The notes: generated by a model not told the origin, from the sequence alone. DNA of 64,000 nt from JAWQFO01 sp033436665 (GCF_033436665.1 NZ_JAWQFO010000009.1:94816-158815); one strand, 5' to 3'. Counted from the first letter of the stretch, positions 48,954-59,173 are shown. Made by a program: numbers and translations.

Positions 48954-50764
48954 CGGACGCGATAACGGGGCTACGGCTTGCGCCGCACGCCGTGACGACG
49001 TGGCGCGAAGGTGATCACATTCACCTGTCGTCGCGGGTGCCGCTCGACCCGGTGGCGCGACGCACCGCGGACTGGCTGCACCGCTGGGCCGAGGATGCGC
49101 CCGGCCGCGTGGCATTGGCGGAACGCGACGGCGCGCACTGGCGCGACGTGACCTATGCCGAAGCCGTGCGGGACGTCCGCGCCATCGCCGCTGCGCTCAT
49201 TGCCCGCGATCTTGGACCCGGGACGCCGATCGTCATACTGTCCGGCAACTCGGTCGCCCACGCGCTGCTGGCGCTCGGCGCGCAATATGCCGGGGTGCCG
49301 ACCGTGCCGCTGGCCGAACAGTATTCGCTGATCGCCGAGGCGCATGGGCGCCTGACCTATATTCTCGACAAGGTGAAACCGGCGCTGGCCTTCGTCGAGG
49401 ACGCCGAAAGGTTCGGCAGCGCGCTTTCGCTGCCGCAGTTCGACGGGGTGGAGATCGTCGCGCGCCACACCGCAGGTGCGTCCCGCGCCGTGACGGATTT
49501 CTCGTCCTTGACCGGGCACCCGGTGACGGCTGAAGTCGACGACCGGTTGCAGACTGTGGGGCCGGACACGGTGGCCAAGATCCTCTTCACCTCCGGGTCC
49601 ACGTCCGATCCCAAAGGCGTTCTGACGACGCAGCGGATGATCTGCGCAAACCAGGCCCAGATCGCTTCGGTCCTGCCCTTCCTAAAGGACCGCCCGCCGC
49701 GGATCTGCGACTGGCTGCCCTGGAACCACGTCTTCGGCAGTTCGCACAACGTCAACATGATGCTGGCGAATGGCGGGACGCTGGTCATCGACGCCGGCAA
49801 GCCGGTGCCGGCGCTGTTCCCGGAGACCGTGCGCAACATCACCGAGCGCCCCGGCACGCTGTCCTTCAACGTTCCCGCGGGCTTTGCCATGCTCGTGGAG
49901 GAGATGCGCGACAACGATGCCCTGCGCGATGCCTATTTCCGCGATCTCGACCTGATCTTCTACGCCGGCGCATCGCTGCCGCAGGACGTCTGGACGGCAC
50001 TTGAGGATATGGCACGCGAGGTGCGCGGCCGCCTGCCGCTGATGATCTCGAGCTGGGGGATGACCGAAACCGCGCCGGCGACGCTGATGGTGCATGAGCC
50101 CATCGGGCGCTCGGGCGTCATCGGCGTGCCGTTGCCGGGCACCGAGATCCGCCTGATCCCCGATGACGACAGGCGCTGCGAATTGCGCGTGAAGGGGCCC
50201 AACGTCATGCCGGGGTACTTCGAGGACGCCGGACGGACGACCGAGGCCTTCGACGCCGACGGGTTCCTGCGCACCGGCGACGCGGTGCGGTTCGTCGACC
50301 CCGATGACCCCGAGCGCGGCTTGATCTTCGACGGACGGGTTTCGGAAGACTTCAAGCTCTCGACCGGGACATGGGTGCAGGCGGGGACGCTGCGGCTCGA
50401 GGCGCTCGAGGCGCTGCGCGGGCTGGTGCAGGACGTGGTGATCTGCGGACAGGACAGGGACGCGGTGGGTCTTTTCGTCTTTCCGCGGCCCGGGCAGGCG
50501 ACCGAGACCAATTCGCAAAAGGGCGCGGTCGTCGATGCGCGGCTTCAGGCCGCGATCGCCGCGCCTTTACGCGAGATGGCCGAAGCGTCCTCCGGGTCGG
50601 CACGGCGCATTTCGCGGGCAATCATACTTGCCGAGCCACCGTCGCTGAAGGACGGCGAGATCACCGACAAGGGCTCGCTCAACGTGCGCCGGATCGTCAC
50701 CCGCCGCGCCGCGCTGCTCGACAGGCTTTACGACGAGGCCGACCCGGCGGTGATCCGGGTCTGA
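48950..50764 (+). CDS. fcs: feruloyl-CoA synthase
   Basis: A 604-residue acyl-adenylate-forming CoA ligase. The phosphate loop LFTSGSTSDPKGV is near residue 215. ICDWLPWNHVFGSSHNVNMML and SSWGMTETAP are the stretches that distinguish feruloyl-CoA synthases. The late FDGRVSEDFKLSTGTWVQAG and EITDKGSLN contain the adenylate hinge and the catalytic Lys. It activates ferulate, coumarate or caffeate with ATP and CoA. The start is the ATG at 48950, overlapping the marR stop. Upstream readings of the frame pass through marR. Confidence 0.9.
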   Translation: MTDAITGLRLAPHAVTTWREGDHIHLSSRVPLDPVARRTADWLHRWAEDAPGRVALAERDGAHWRDVTYAEAVRDVRAIAAALIARDLGPGTPIVILSGNSVAHALLALGAQYAGVPTVPLAEQYSLIAEAHGRLTYILDKVKPALAFVEDAERFGSALSLPQFDGVEIVARHTAGASRAVTDFSSLTGHPVTAEVDDRLQTVGPDTVAKILFTSGSTSDPKGVLTTQRMICANQAQIASVLPFLKDRPPRICDWLPWNHVFGSSHNVNMMLANGGTLVIDAGKPVPALFPETVRNITERPGTLSFNVPAGFAMLVEEMRDNDALRDAYFRDLDLIFYAGASLPQDVWTALEDMAREVRGRLPLMISSWGMTETAPATLMVHEPIGRSGVIGVPLPGTEIRLIPDDDRRCELRVKGPNVMPGYFEDAGRTTEAFDADGFLRTGDAVRFVDPDDPERGLIFDGRVSEDFKLSTGTWVQAGTLRLEALEALRGLVQDVVICGQDRDAVGLFVFPRPGQATETNSQKGAVVDARLQAAIAAPLREMAEASSGSARRISRAIILAEPPSLKDGEITDKGSLNVRRIVTRRAALLDRLYDEADPAVIRV

Positions 50765-50775
50765 AGGAGACGGAG

Positions 50776-51654
50776 ATGGTCGATTTTTCCAAGGTCCGCG
50801 CGATCGACATCCACACCCATGCCGAGGAGCCCTGCGGCTGTCACTCCGACGACGGCTATGATGACCTGCAGCGGACGATGGCGGGCTACTTCGGCGCGCC
50901 GTGGGAGCATCCGCCGACCATTCCCGAAACCGCGGCCCATTACCGGGCGCAAAACATCGCCGCGGTGATCTTCCCGGTCGATGCCGAGCGCGAGACCGGC
51001 TATCGGCGCTATTCCAACGACGAGGTGCTGGAGCTGGTGCGCCAGAACGCCGACGTGCTCATCCCGTTCGCCTCGATCGACCCCTGGAAAGGCAAGATGG
51101 CCGTGCGCGAGGCGCGGCGACTGGTCGAGACGGAGGGGGTCAGGGGATTCAAGTTCCATCCCACCATGCAGGGCTTTTTCCCCAGCGACCGCATGGCCTA
51201 TCCGTTCTACGAAGTGCTTGCGGAGCATGGCTGCGTGGCACTGTTCCACACCGGGCAGACGGGCGTCGGCTCGGGCATGCGCGGCGGCAACGGGATGCGG
51301 CTGAAGTATTCCAACCCGATGTATCTCGACGACGTGGCGGTAGATTTCCCGGATCTCAGGATCATCGCCGCGCATCCAAGCTTTCCCTGGCAGGAAGAGG
51401 CGCTTGCCGTGGCGCAGCACAAGCCCAACGTCTACATCGACCTCTCGGGCTGGTCTCCGAAATACTTTCCGCCGATCCTCGTGCGCTATGCCAACAGCCT
51501 CTTGAAGCACAAGATGCTCTTCGGGTCGGACTGGCCGATGATCGCGCCGGAAAAGTGGCTGGACGCGTTCGACAAGGCCGATTTCAAGGACGAGGTGCGC
51601 CCGTTGATCCTGAAAGAAAACGCGATGCGCCTGCTCGGGGTGACGCCCGGGTGA
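50776..51654 (+). CDS. amidohydrolase-related hydrolase of the hydroxycinnamate operon
   Basis: A 292-residue TIM-barrel metal hydrolase of the COG2159 (ACMS decarboxylase-like) group. Metal ligands are suggested by DIHTHAEEPCG at 10-20, His in IIAAHPSFPW, and Asp in FGSDWPM. A good AAGGAGACGGAG site precedes the ATG. Similar genes accompany hydroxycinnamate CoA-ligases; CouO of Rhodococcus hydrolyses the beta-ketoacyl-CoA in a retro-Claisen step. A like role is plausible but not shown. Confidence 0.82.
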   Translation: MVDFSKVRAIDIHTHAEEPCGCHSDDGYDDLQRTMAGYFGAPWEHPPTIPETAAHYRAQNIAAVIFPVDAERETGYRRYSNDEVLELVRQNADVLIPFASIDPWKGKMAVREARRLVETEGVRGFKFHPTMQGFFPSDRMAYPFYEVLAEHGCVALFHTGQTGVGSGMRGGNGMRLKYSNPMYLDDVAVDFPDLRIIAAHPSFPWQEEALAVAQHKPNVYIDLSGWSPKYFPPILVRYANSLLKHKMLFGSDWPMIAPEKWLDAFDKADFKDEVRPLILKENAMRLLGVTPG

Positions 51655-51715
51655 CGGGACTGCGATCTTGCACGGCTGCTTCGGGTGGCCATATCGGAAA
51701 GGGAGGAGCATCGCC

Positions 51716-52048
51716 ATGTCCTGGCTGAGCCGGCTGACCGAACGCAGGATCCTCAAGTCGCTTGTCGAGGGCGGTCTCGACGACCTCGAAGGCGCCGGGA
51801 AACGGCTGCCGGACCGCCCTGGTGACGCGCACGTCGACGCGGGTGAGGCGGTTGGCTATCGCGTCATGGCGCAGGCCGGCGTGCTGCCCGAAGAGATCGA
51901 GCTGAAAAAGCTGGTGAGCGCGCAGAAGGCGCGGCTGGCCGGTCTGACCGAGCCCGCCGCGCGCAAGGCGGCGATGGCGCGCCTCGCCGAGTTGCAGATG
52001 AAACAGGCCATCGCCGAAGAGGCGCGGCGCAAGTTCATGCGCGGCTGA
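51716..52048 (+). CDS. DUF1992 (DnaJ C28 conserved domain) protein
   Basis: A 110-residue protein. ERRILKSLVEGGLDDLEGAG, the early segment ending in GKRLP, and AVGYRVMAQAGVLPEEIELKK match the DUF1992 domain, also seen in eukaryotic DNAJC28. The C-terminal half is a charged helix. It has a GGGAGGAG site at the ATG at 51716; the frame is open 16 codons upstream. No J-domain is present. The role is unknown, and it seems to have no tie to aromatic catabolism apart from position. Confidence 0.8.
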   Translation: MSWLSRLTERRILKSLVEGGLDDLEGAGKRLPDRPGDAHVDAGEAVGYRVMAQAGVLPEEIELKKLVSAQKARLAGLTEPAARKAAMARLAELQMKQAIAEEARRKFMRG

Positions 52049-52070
52049 GCCCGGGAGGGGAGGACAGGGC

Positions 52071-53990
52071 ATGCAGTTCTTTCTGGAAGGCTTTCGTCCG
52101 GGCGATCCCGACGTCTGCCCCGCCGCGCCTGCATGGCGGGACCCGGGCGGAGGGCTGCCGGAAACCGTGGACGTCCTGATCGCCGGATGCGGCCCGGCGG
52201 GGCTCTGCCTCGCCGCACAGCTCGCCCGTGCCCCAGGTGTCCGCACCATGATCGTCGAGCCCAAGCTCGGCCCGATGGAGAAGGGCCAGGCGGACGGGAT
52301 CAATGTCCGGTCGATGGAGATGTTCCAGGCCTTCGGGTTTGCCGGGAAAGTGAGCCGCGAGTCGGTCTGGATCAATGAGACGACCTTCTGGTCGCGGGAC
52401 CCGGACAGGCCCGACCGGATCCGGCGCGTGGGCCGCGTGCAGGACGTCGAGGACGGGTTGAGCGAGATGCCGCATGTGCTGATCAACCAGGCGCGCGTGC
52501 ATGACATGTTTCTCGACGTGATGCGCAACGCACCGACACGGCTGACGCCTGATTACGGGTTGAAGGTGGCGGACCTGAGCGTCGATCCGCTGGGGGCCGA
52601 TTTCCCGGTCACGGTCCGGCTGGAGCGGACCGGCCCGGAGAAAACGGGCGAAGTCGAAACGCTTCGCGCACGCTACGTGGTGGGTTGCGACGGGGCGCGC
52701 AGCGCGGTGCGGCGGGCCATCGGCGGCAGGCTGCACGGCGATGCGGCGCACGAGGCCTGGGGCGTGATGGACGTGCTGGCGGTCAGCGAGTTTCCCGACC
52801 TGCGCATGAAAGCCATCGTGCAGTCGGATCACGGGTCGATGCTCGTTCTGCCGCGCGAGGGCGGTTATCTCGTGCGGCTCTACGTGGCGCTCGACAAGCT
52901 GCGCCCGGACGAGCGCGTCGCCGAGCGCGGGCTGGGTCCCGAGGACATCATCGCCAAGGCCCGGCGCATCCTGCATCCCTTTCCCTTCGAGGCGCGCGAG
53001 GTGGTCTGGTGGTCGATCTACGAGATCGGTCATCGCCTGACGGACAAGTTCGACGACGTGCCGTCGAACGCGGTCGACACGCGCACCCCGCGCGTTTTCA
53101 CCGCGGGGGATGCCTGCCACACCCACAGCCCGAAGGCCGGGCAGGGCATGAACGTCTCGATGGGCGATACGTTCAACCTCGGCTGGAAGCTGGTTTCGGT
53201 GCTGACCGGACGCGCGGACGCGTCGCTGTTGCACAGCTATTCCGCCGAACGCCGCGCCGCCGCCAAGGGGCTGGTTGATTTCGATCACCGCTGGTCGCGC
53301 GTCGTTGGCGCACGTGAGGAGACGGCGGACGCGGACGCCGAGATGCCGCGCTTCCAGCGCGAGTTCATCGCCAACGGACGCTTCACCGCAGGGCTCACGA
53401 TCCGCTATGCGCCGTCGGCGCTGATCGGCGAGGATCGCTGGCAGAAGCTTGCGGGCGGTTTCGAGATCGGCACGCGGTTTCATTCGGCGCCTGTGGTGCG
53501 GCTGGCCGATGCGAGACCGATGCATCTCGGCCACGTCATCGAGGCGGACGCGCGCTGGCGCATATTCGCCTTTGCACCCGACGACGACACCGGCGCGCCG
53601 GGCGGGGCCATCGACCGGCTCTGCGCGCATCTCGCCGACGATCCGGCCTCGCCCATCCGGGCGCACACGCCGGCGGATGAGGATATCGACGCCGTGATCG
53701 ACGTACGCGCGGTGTTCCAGCAAGGGTTTCGCGACCTCGAACACGGCGATATGCCGGCACTGCTGCGCCCGTCGAAGGGGTGCTACGGACTGTGCGACTA
53801 CGAGAAGGTGTTCTGCGCCGATGCCAAGAGCGGGCCGGACATTTTTGACCTGCGCGCAATCGACCGTGCGCGCGGATGTCTCGTGATCGTCCGGCCCGAC
53901 CAGCACGTCGCGCATGTCCTGCCGCTGGACGCGATGCCCGAACTCTCCGACTTTTTCGCAGGGATTCTGCGAAAGGCCGCGCCCGGCTGA
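52071..53990 (+). CDS. FAD-dependent aromatic hydroxylase (MobA / phenol 2-monooxygenase family)
   Basis: A 639-residue flavin monooxygenase. The FAD motif GCGPAG is at 39-44, the DG motif in GCDGARSAVRRAIG near 205, and the GD motif in GDACHTHSPKAGQGMN near 346. The C-terminal 200 residues fit the thioredoxin-like domain of phenol hydroxylases. The length and domain layout match 3-hydroxybenzoate 4-monooxygenase (MobA), which makes protocatechuate, the same central intermediate reached from ferulate. Substrate identity is inferred from that resemblance. Confidence 0.86.
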   Translation: MQFFLEGFRPGDPDVCPAAPAWRDPGGGLPETVDVLIAGCGPAGLCLAAQLARAPGVRTMIVEPKLGPMEKGQADGINVRSMEMFQAFGFAGKVSRESVWINETTFWSRDPDRPDRIRRVGRVQDVEDGLSEMPHVLINQARVHDMFLDVMRNAPTRLTPDYGLKVADLSVDPLGADFPVTVRLERTGPEKTGEVETLRARYVVGCDGARSAVRRAIGGRLHGDAAHEAWGVMDVLAVSEFPDLRMKAIVQSDHGSMLVLPREGGYLVRLYVALDKLRPDERVAERGLGPEDIIAKARRILHPFPFEAREVVWWSIYEIGHRLTDKFDDVPSNAVDTRTPRVFTAGDACHTHSPKAGQGMNVSMGDTFNLGWKLVSVLTGRADASLLHSYSAERRAAAKGLVDFDHRWSRVVGAREETADADAEMPRFQREFIANGRFTAGLTIRYAPSALIGEDRWQKLAGGFEIGTRFHSAPVVRLADARPMHLGHVIEADARWRIFAFAPDDDTGAPGGAIDRLCAHLADDPASPIRAHTPADEDIDAVIDVRAVFQQGFRDLEHGDMPALLRPSKGCYGLCDYEKVFCADAKSGPDIFDLRAIDRARGCLVIVRPDQHVAHVLPLDAMPELSDFFAGILRKAAPG

Positions 53991-54096
53991 AACGCACGCC
54001 GGCGGGGGCGGTGCGGCGGCACGAAGGAAAGGCTTCTTGGATTTGCACCCGCTGTGGTAGCGTGAAGATCGCGTGAAACCCGGATTGGATGCCTTC

Positions 54097-56049
54097 ATGA
54101 AACGAATTCTTTTTGCCCTTGCCGCCTCGACAGCCATCGGAACTGGCGTTCCTGCAATTGCGCAGGATACCTCCGGCACCAGCGGGGCGACCGACATTTA
54201 CGCCGGGCGGCCCTATTCGCCTTATGCGGACCGCGCCTTTCCGACCGAGGTCTATTTCGGCGACACCCACGTGCACACCGGGCTTTCGCCGGATGCGGGC
54301 GGCTCGGGCACCCGGCTGATGCCGCGCGACGCCTACCGCTTCGCACGGGGCGAGCAGGTGACATCGAACACCGGGCAGCCGGTCAAGCTCGCGCGGCCGT
54401 TCGATTTCTACATGATCACCGACCACTCCGACGCGATGGGCGCGATCATCGACATCCTGAAAGGCGCGCCGAACATCATGGCAGTGCCAGAAGGCAAGCA
54501 GTTCCACGAGGACTTCAATGCCGGCGGCCAGACCGCCGCCGATGCCATGTTCCGCCTGATCGGGGAGTTCTCGCAAGGCACGCTGTCGCCCGAGCTCAAC
54601 TACCAGCCGGGCAATCCGGCGTTCAAGCGGGTCTGGGACGACATCGTGCAGGCTGCCGAAGAGTTCAACGACCCCGGCAAATTCACCACCTTCATCGCCT
54701 TCGAATGGACCTCGCTGGTGTCGGGCAACAACCTGCACCGCAACGTTATCTTCCGCGACGGACCGGAGCGGGCGGGGCAGGTCGTGCCGTACACGACGAC
54801 GCCGCCCGTGGGCAGCCGCAACCCGCGCGACCTCTGGACCTGGATGCAGGGCTACGAGGACAAGACCGGGGGCGACGTGCTGGCGATTCCGCATAACGGG
54901 AACCTGTCGAACGGCATGATGTTCGCCATGCAGGACGACTTCGACAACGGTGCCGCTCTTGACGCCGACTATGCCGAGCAGCGCCAGAAGTGGGAACGGC
55001 TCTACGAGGCGACGCAGAACAAGGGCGACGGCGAGGCGCATCCGCTGCTGTCGCCGGAAGACGAGTTCGCCGATTTCGAAACCTGGGATGTCGGCAACCT
55101 CGACCTGTCCGAGTTGAAGACGCCCGAGATGCTGCCGGGCGAATACACGCGCTCAGGTTTGAAGCGGGGGCTGCAGCTCGAGGCGGAGTTGGGCGTGAAC
55201 CCGTTCAAATTCGGGCTGGTCGGCGCCAGCGACAACCACATCGGCCTGACCACGCCCGAAAACGACAACTTCTTCCACAAATTCACCACTTACGAGCCGT
55301 CCCCGCACCGGATCATCGAGGAAGACGGCGCAATCCACATGTCGAACACAACCGCGGACGGCAGCGCGGGCATCGCCTCGTGGCAGTACATCACGTCGGG
55401 TCTCACAGCGGTCTGGGCCGAGCAGAATTCGCGCGGCGCGCTCTTCGACGCGATGGAGCGGCGCGAGACCTACGCCACGACCGGACCGCGCATGCGGGTG
55501 CGGTTCTTCGGCGGCTGGGACTTCGCCGAAGGCGACGTGCTGCGGCGTGACCTGGCCGGGATCGGCTATTCCAAGGGTGTGCCGATGGGCGCGGATCTGG
55601 CCGCTGCGCCTGAAGGGGCGACGGCGCCGGCCTTCCTGCTTTACGCGCTGCGCGATCCGGTCGGGGCCAACCTGGACCGCCTGCAGATCGTGAAGGGCTG
55701 GCTCGATGAGACCGGCGCGCCGCAGGAACAGGTCTACGACGTGGCCTGGTCGGACAACCGCGAACCGGATGCCGACGGCAAGCTGCCGCCCGTGGGCGAC
55801 ACGGTCGACCTGTCGATTCCCACCTGGACCAACACCATCGGCGCGGCCGAGCTTGCCGCGGTCTGGCAGGACCCGGATTTCGACCCGTCGCAACGCGCCT
55901 TCTACTACGGGCGCGTGATCGAGATCCCGACGCCGCGCTGGACGGCCTATGATGCGGTGAAGTTCGAGCTCGACCTGCCCGACAGCATTCCGCTGACCGC
56001 GCAGGAGCGGGCCTATACCTCGCCGATCTGGTACACGCCGGTCGAGTAA
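54097..56049 (+). CDS. secreted DUF3604 family protein
   Basis: A 650-residue protein with a Sec signal peptide (MKRILFALAASTAIGTGVPA, cleaved after AIA or so). The DUF3604 core starts with FGDTHVHTG (54-62) and ITDHSDAMG, a PHP-like pair of metal-binding motifs, and continues with AIPHNGN and GASDNHIG. This suggests a periplasmic metal-dependent hydrolase of unknown substrate. An alternative GTG start at 54073 adds 8 residues before the signal; the ATG at 54097 gives the cleaner signal. It stands alone between the hydroxylase and Mrp operons. Confidence 0.85.
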   Translation: MKRILFALAASTAIGTGVPAIAQDTSGTSGATDIYAGRPYSPYADRAFPTEVYFGDTHVHTGLSPDAGGSGTRLMPRDAYRFARGEQVTSNTGQPVKLARPFDFYMITDHSDAMGAIIDILKGAPNIMAVPEGKQFHEDFNAGGQTAADAMFRLIGEFSQGTLSPELNYQPGNPAFKRVWDDIVQAAEEFNDPGKFTTFIAFEWTSLVSGNNLHRNVIFRDGPERAGQVVPYTTTPPVGSRNPRDLWTWMQGYEDKTGGDVLAIPHNGNLSNGMMFAMQDDFDNGAALDADYAEQRQKWERLYEATQNKGDGEAHPLLSPEDEFADFETWDVGNLDLSELKTPEMLPGEYTRSGLKRGLQLEAELGVNPFKFGLVGASDNHIGLTTPENDNFFHKFTTYEPSPHRIIEEDGAIHMSNTTADGSAGIASWQYITSGLTAVWAEQNSRGALFDAMERRETYATTGPRMRVRFFGGWDFAEGDVLRRDLAGIGYSKGVPMGADLAAAPEGATAPAFLLYALRDPVGANLDRLQIVKGWLDETGAPQEQVYDVAWSDNREPDADGKLPPVGDTVDLSIPTWTNTIGAAELAAVWQDPDFDPSQRAFYYGRVIEIPTPRWTAYDAVKFELDLPDSIPLTAQERAYTSPIWYTPVE

Positions 56050-56051
56050 TC

Positions 56052-56074
56052 GCAGCGCCGCGCAGGCGCGCTGC
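56052..56074 (+). terminator. hairpin after DUF3604 gene
   Basis: A 7-bp GCAGCGC/GCGCTGC stem lies 3 bases after the stop codon, in the 255-bp gap before mrpA. No T-run follows. It probably contributes to ending the DUF3604 transcript; the rest of the gap holds the mrp promoter region but no clear motif. Confidence 0.4.
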
Positions 56075-56304
56075 AATGTCGGACCGCGCGATTCCGGACG
56101 GCAGCCGGGACGCGCGGGCAGGACACGTGCTGCAAACCGTACCCGAAACAGCGCAGCCCAAACGGTCGGATGGTCGCAGCCTGCGGAACCCGATTGTACT
56201 TTTTTGACGGGAGGGCCATTTTCGACTACGCGTCGGGCCAGAAGGTCCGGGGGAACGCCACGCGGACCGGGATCGAAACCCGGCTGGCATAGGGACAGGG
56301 TGAG

Positions 56305-59172
56305 TTGGAGACCGTAGAGTATTATCCGCTGATCGTCATCGCGCTGCTGCCGTTCTTGGGCGCATTGGTGCCGGGGCTGATGATCCGGGCCGGGCGCGAC
56401 GCCTGCGCGATTTTCACCGCCCTCCCGACCGCGCTGGCGCTGACGATGCTGATCGTCCTGGCGCCGCAGGTGATGGACGGCAAGGTCATCACCGCCGAGC
56501 TCGAGTGGATTCCGCAGCTGGGGCTCTCGGCATCGTTCTTCCTAGACGGGCTGGGGCTGCTGTTTGCGGGCATGATCCTCGGGGTCGGGCTGCTGATCAC
56601 GCTCTATGCGCGCTTCTACCTGTCGGGCGACGATCCGATGGGACAGTTCTACACCTACCTGCTGCTGTTCCAGGGCGCGATGCTGGGCATCGTCCTGTCC
56701 GACAACATCCTGCTTTTGCTGATCTTCTGGGAGCTGACGAGCCTCTCGTCCTTCTTGCTGATCGGGTACTGGAAACACCTGCCCGAAGGCCGGCAGGGCG
56801 CGCGCATGGCGCTTGCGGTGACCGGCGCGGGCGGGCTTGCGATGATCGGCGGCATGCTGATCCTCGGCAACATCGTCGGCAGCTACAACCTGACCGACAT
56901 TCTGCAGGCCGGAGACCAGATCCGCGCCTCGGACTGGTACATGCCGGCGCTGATCCTGATCCTGCTGGGCGCGTTCACCAAATCGGCACAGTTCCCGTTC
57001 CATTTCTGGTTGCCGCACGCGATGGCCGCCCCGACACCGGTCTCGGCCTACCTGCACTCCGCGACGATGGTGAAGGCGGGCGTGTTCCTGATGGCGCGCA
57101 TGTGGCCCGCGCTCGCCGGGACCGACGCCTGGTTCTACATCGTCGCCAGCATCGGCCTCGTGACGATGGTGCTGGGGGCGCTGATCGCTCTGTTCAAGGA
57201 CGATCTGAAGGCGCTGCTGGCCTTCTCGACGGTCAGCCATCTCGGGCTGCTGACGATGCTGCTGGGCTTCGGCACGCCGATGGCTGCCGTCGTGGCGGTG
57301 TTTCACATCATCAACCACCTGACCTTCAAGGCGGCGCTCTTCATGACCGCCGGCATCATCGACCACGAGGCCCACACCCGCGACATCAAGCGCCTGGGCG
57401 GGCTTCGCACGCTGATGCCGGTGACCTTCGTGATCGGCACGCTGGCCGCGCTGTCGATGGCCGGCATCCCGCTGCTCAACGGCTTTCTGTCGAAGGAGAT
57501 GATGCTCGAGGAAGCCTCGCACACCGACTGGCGCGGAAGCCATTACGCGGTGCCCGCACTGGCTACGCTGGGCGCGCTGCTCTCGGTCGCCTACTCGCTG
57601 CGCTTCGTCTTCCACGTTTTCCTCGGCCCGGTGCGCGACGACTATCCGCACAAGCCGCATGATCCGCCGTTCGGCATGTGGGCGGCGCCGGCACTACTTG
57701 TCGTGCTGGTCGTTCTGATCGGGGTGCTTCCGGCCGTGGCCGAGCCTCTGGTCAGGGTCGCTGCCGGCGCGGTGACGGGGGGAGAGCTGCCGTCCTTCTA
57801 TCTCAAGATCTGGCACGGTTTCACGCCGGCGCTTTACATGTCGATCATCGCCGTGATCGGCGGCGCGGTGCTGCTGGCGCTGCACGCGCCGCTCGACCGG
57901 GCGTGGCTCGCGACGCCGCGCCCCGAGGCCAAGGCGATCTTCGACTGGCTGGTGGGTCGGCTGGCCGGGCTGTCCCGGCGCATCATCGACATCACCCACG
58001 ACGGGGCGATGTCGCGTTACCTCGCGATCTTCGTCGCCGCGACGGTGGTGATGGGCTACATCGCCTGGACCGGCAGCGGCATGCCCGCCACCACGCGAGA
58101 GCCGCTGCCGATCCCGCCGCTGGTCTTCGTCGGCTGGATCTCGCTTCTCGTCGCTACCGCGTCGGTGGTCTTCATGCACCGCCAGCGGTTCCGGGCGCTG
58201 GTCGTGATCGGCGTGATCGGACTGACCATCTCGGTTGGGTTCGTCTACCTGTCCGCCCCCGACCTCGCCCTGACGCAGATCTCGGTCGAGACCGTGACGA
58301 TCATGTTGCTGCTGCTGGCGCTGCATTACATGCCGAAATCGACGCCGGTCGAAAGCGGTGGGCTGCGCCGCCTGCGCGACGGGGTGATCGCGCTGTCGGC
58401 CGGGGCCGGGGTCGCCGCGCTGGCCTACATGTTCCTGCTGCGCGACACAGCGTCGATCTCGGAGTATCACCTCGCGAATTCCTACAAGGGCGGCGGCGGC
58501 ACCAATGTGGTCAACGTCATCCTCGTCGACTTCCGGGGCTATGACACCTACGGCGAGATCATCGTGCTGGGCATCGCCGGGCTGATCATCTTTGCCGTGA
58601 TGGAGGCGCTTCTGAACGGGCCCGCAGCGCGCCGCCTGCGCAACACCGACTACTCGAACGACTGGTCGCGCGACCGGCACCCGCTGATGATGGTGGTGGC
58701 GACGCGGGTGATGATGCCGGTGGCGATCATGGTCGGCATCTTCATCTTCCTGCGTGGACACAACCAGCCCGGTGGCGGCTTCGTGGCCGGCCTGGTGATC
58801 TCGATCGCCCTGCTGATGCAGTACATGGCTTCCGGGTTTGCCTGGACGCAGCGGCGGCAGCGCATCGAGTACCATGCGATGATCGGCTGGGGCGTGGTGA
58901 TCGCCGGGCTGACTGGGGCAGGGGCCTGGCTGGGCGGCAAGCCGTTCCTGACCAGCGGTTTCGACTATTACGAGATCCCACCCATCGAGGAATTCGAACT
59001 GGCCACCGCGATGATCTTCGATGTGGGCGTCCTGCTGACCGTGCTCGGGGCAGTGATGCTGATGCTCTACAGCCTGTCGCGCATCGCGCGCTATGCAGGC
59101 GAGACGGTGAACCCCGAACCGATGGACTACGATCCCTCGGCCCGCACCCGCCTGGCCACGGAGGACACCTGA
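56305..59172 (+). CDS. mrpA: monovalent cation/H+ antiporter subunit A, fused to subunit B
   Basis: A 955-residue Mrp/Pha subunit. The first 500 residues are a complex I ND5-like core (IFWELTSLSSFLLIGYW, SAQFPFHFWLPHAMAAPTPVSAYLHSATMVKAG). After a MrpA-type C-terminal region, the last 150 residues contain the MrpB domain (LRGHNQPGGGFVAGLV). The length fits fused MrpAB, and no separate mrpB follows. The start is TTG at 56305 with an AGGGTGAG site. Within the seven-function complex it transports protons and sodium across the inner membrane for pH and salt tolerance. Confidence 0.93.
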   Translation: METVEYYPLIVIALLPFLGALVPGLMIRAGRDACAIFTALPTALALTMLIVLAPQVMDGKVITAELEWIPQLGLSASFFLDGLGLLFAGMILGVGLLITLYARFYLSGDDPMGQFYTYLLLFQGAMLGIVLSDNILLLLIFWELTSLSSFLLIGYWKHLPEGRQGARMALAVTGAGGLAMIGGMLILGNIVGSYNLTDILQAGDQIRASDWYMPALILILLGAFTKSAQFPFHFWLPHAMAAPTPVSAYLHSATMVKAGVFLMARMWPALAGTDAWFYIVASIGLVTMVLGALIALFKDDLKALLAFSTVSHLGLLTMLLGFGTPMAAVVAVFHIINHLTFKAALFMTAGIIDHEAHTRDIKRLGGLRTLMPVTFVIGTLAALSMAGIPLLNGFLSKEMMLEEASHTDWRGSHYAVPALATLGALLSVAYSLRFVFHVFLGPVRDDYPHKPHDPPFGMWAAPALLVVLVVLIGVLPAVAEPLVRVAAGAVTGGELPSFYLKIWHGFTPALYMSIIAVIGGAVLLALHAPLDRAWLATPRPEAKAIFDWLVGRLAGLSRRIIDITHDGAMSRYLAIFVAATVVMGYIAWTGSGMPATTREPLPIPPLVFVGWISLLVATASVVFMHRQRFRALVVIGVIGLTISVGFVYLSAPDLALTQISVETVTIMLLLLALHYMPKSTPVESGGLRRLRDGVIALSAGAGVAALAYMFLLRDTASISEYHLANSYKGGGGTNVVNVILVDFRGYDTYGEIIVLGIAGLIIFAVMEALLNGPAARRLRNTDYSNDWSRDRHPLMMVVATRVMMPVAIMVGIFIFLRGHNQPGGGFVAGLVISIALLMQYMASGFAWTQRRQRIEYHAMIGWGVVIAGLTGAGAWLGGKPFLTSGFDYYEIPPIEEFELATAMIFDVGVLLTVLGAVMLMLYSLSRIARYAGETVNPEPMDYDPSARTRLATEDT

Positions 59173-59173
59173 C

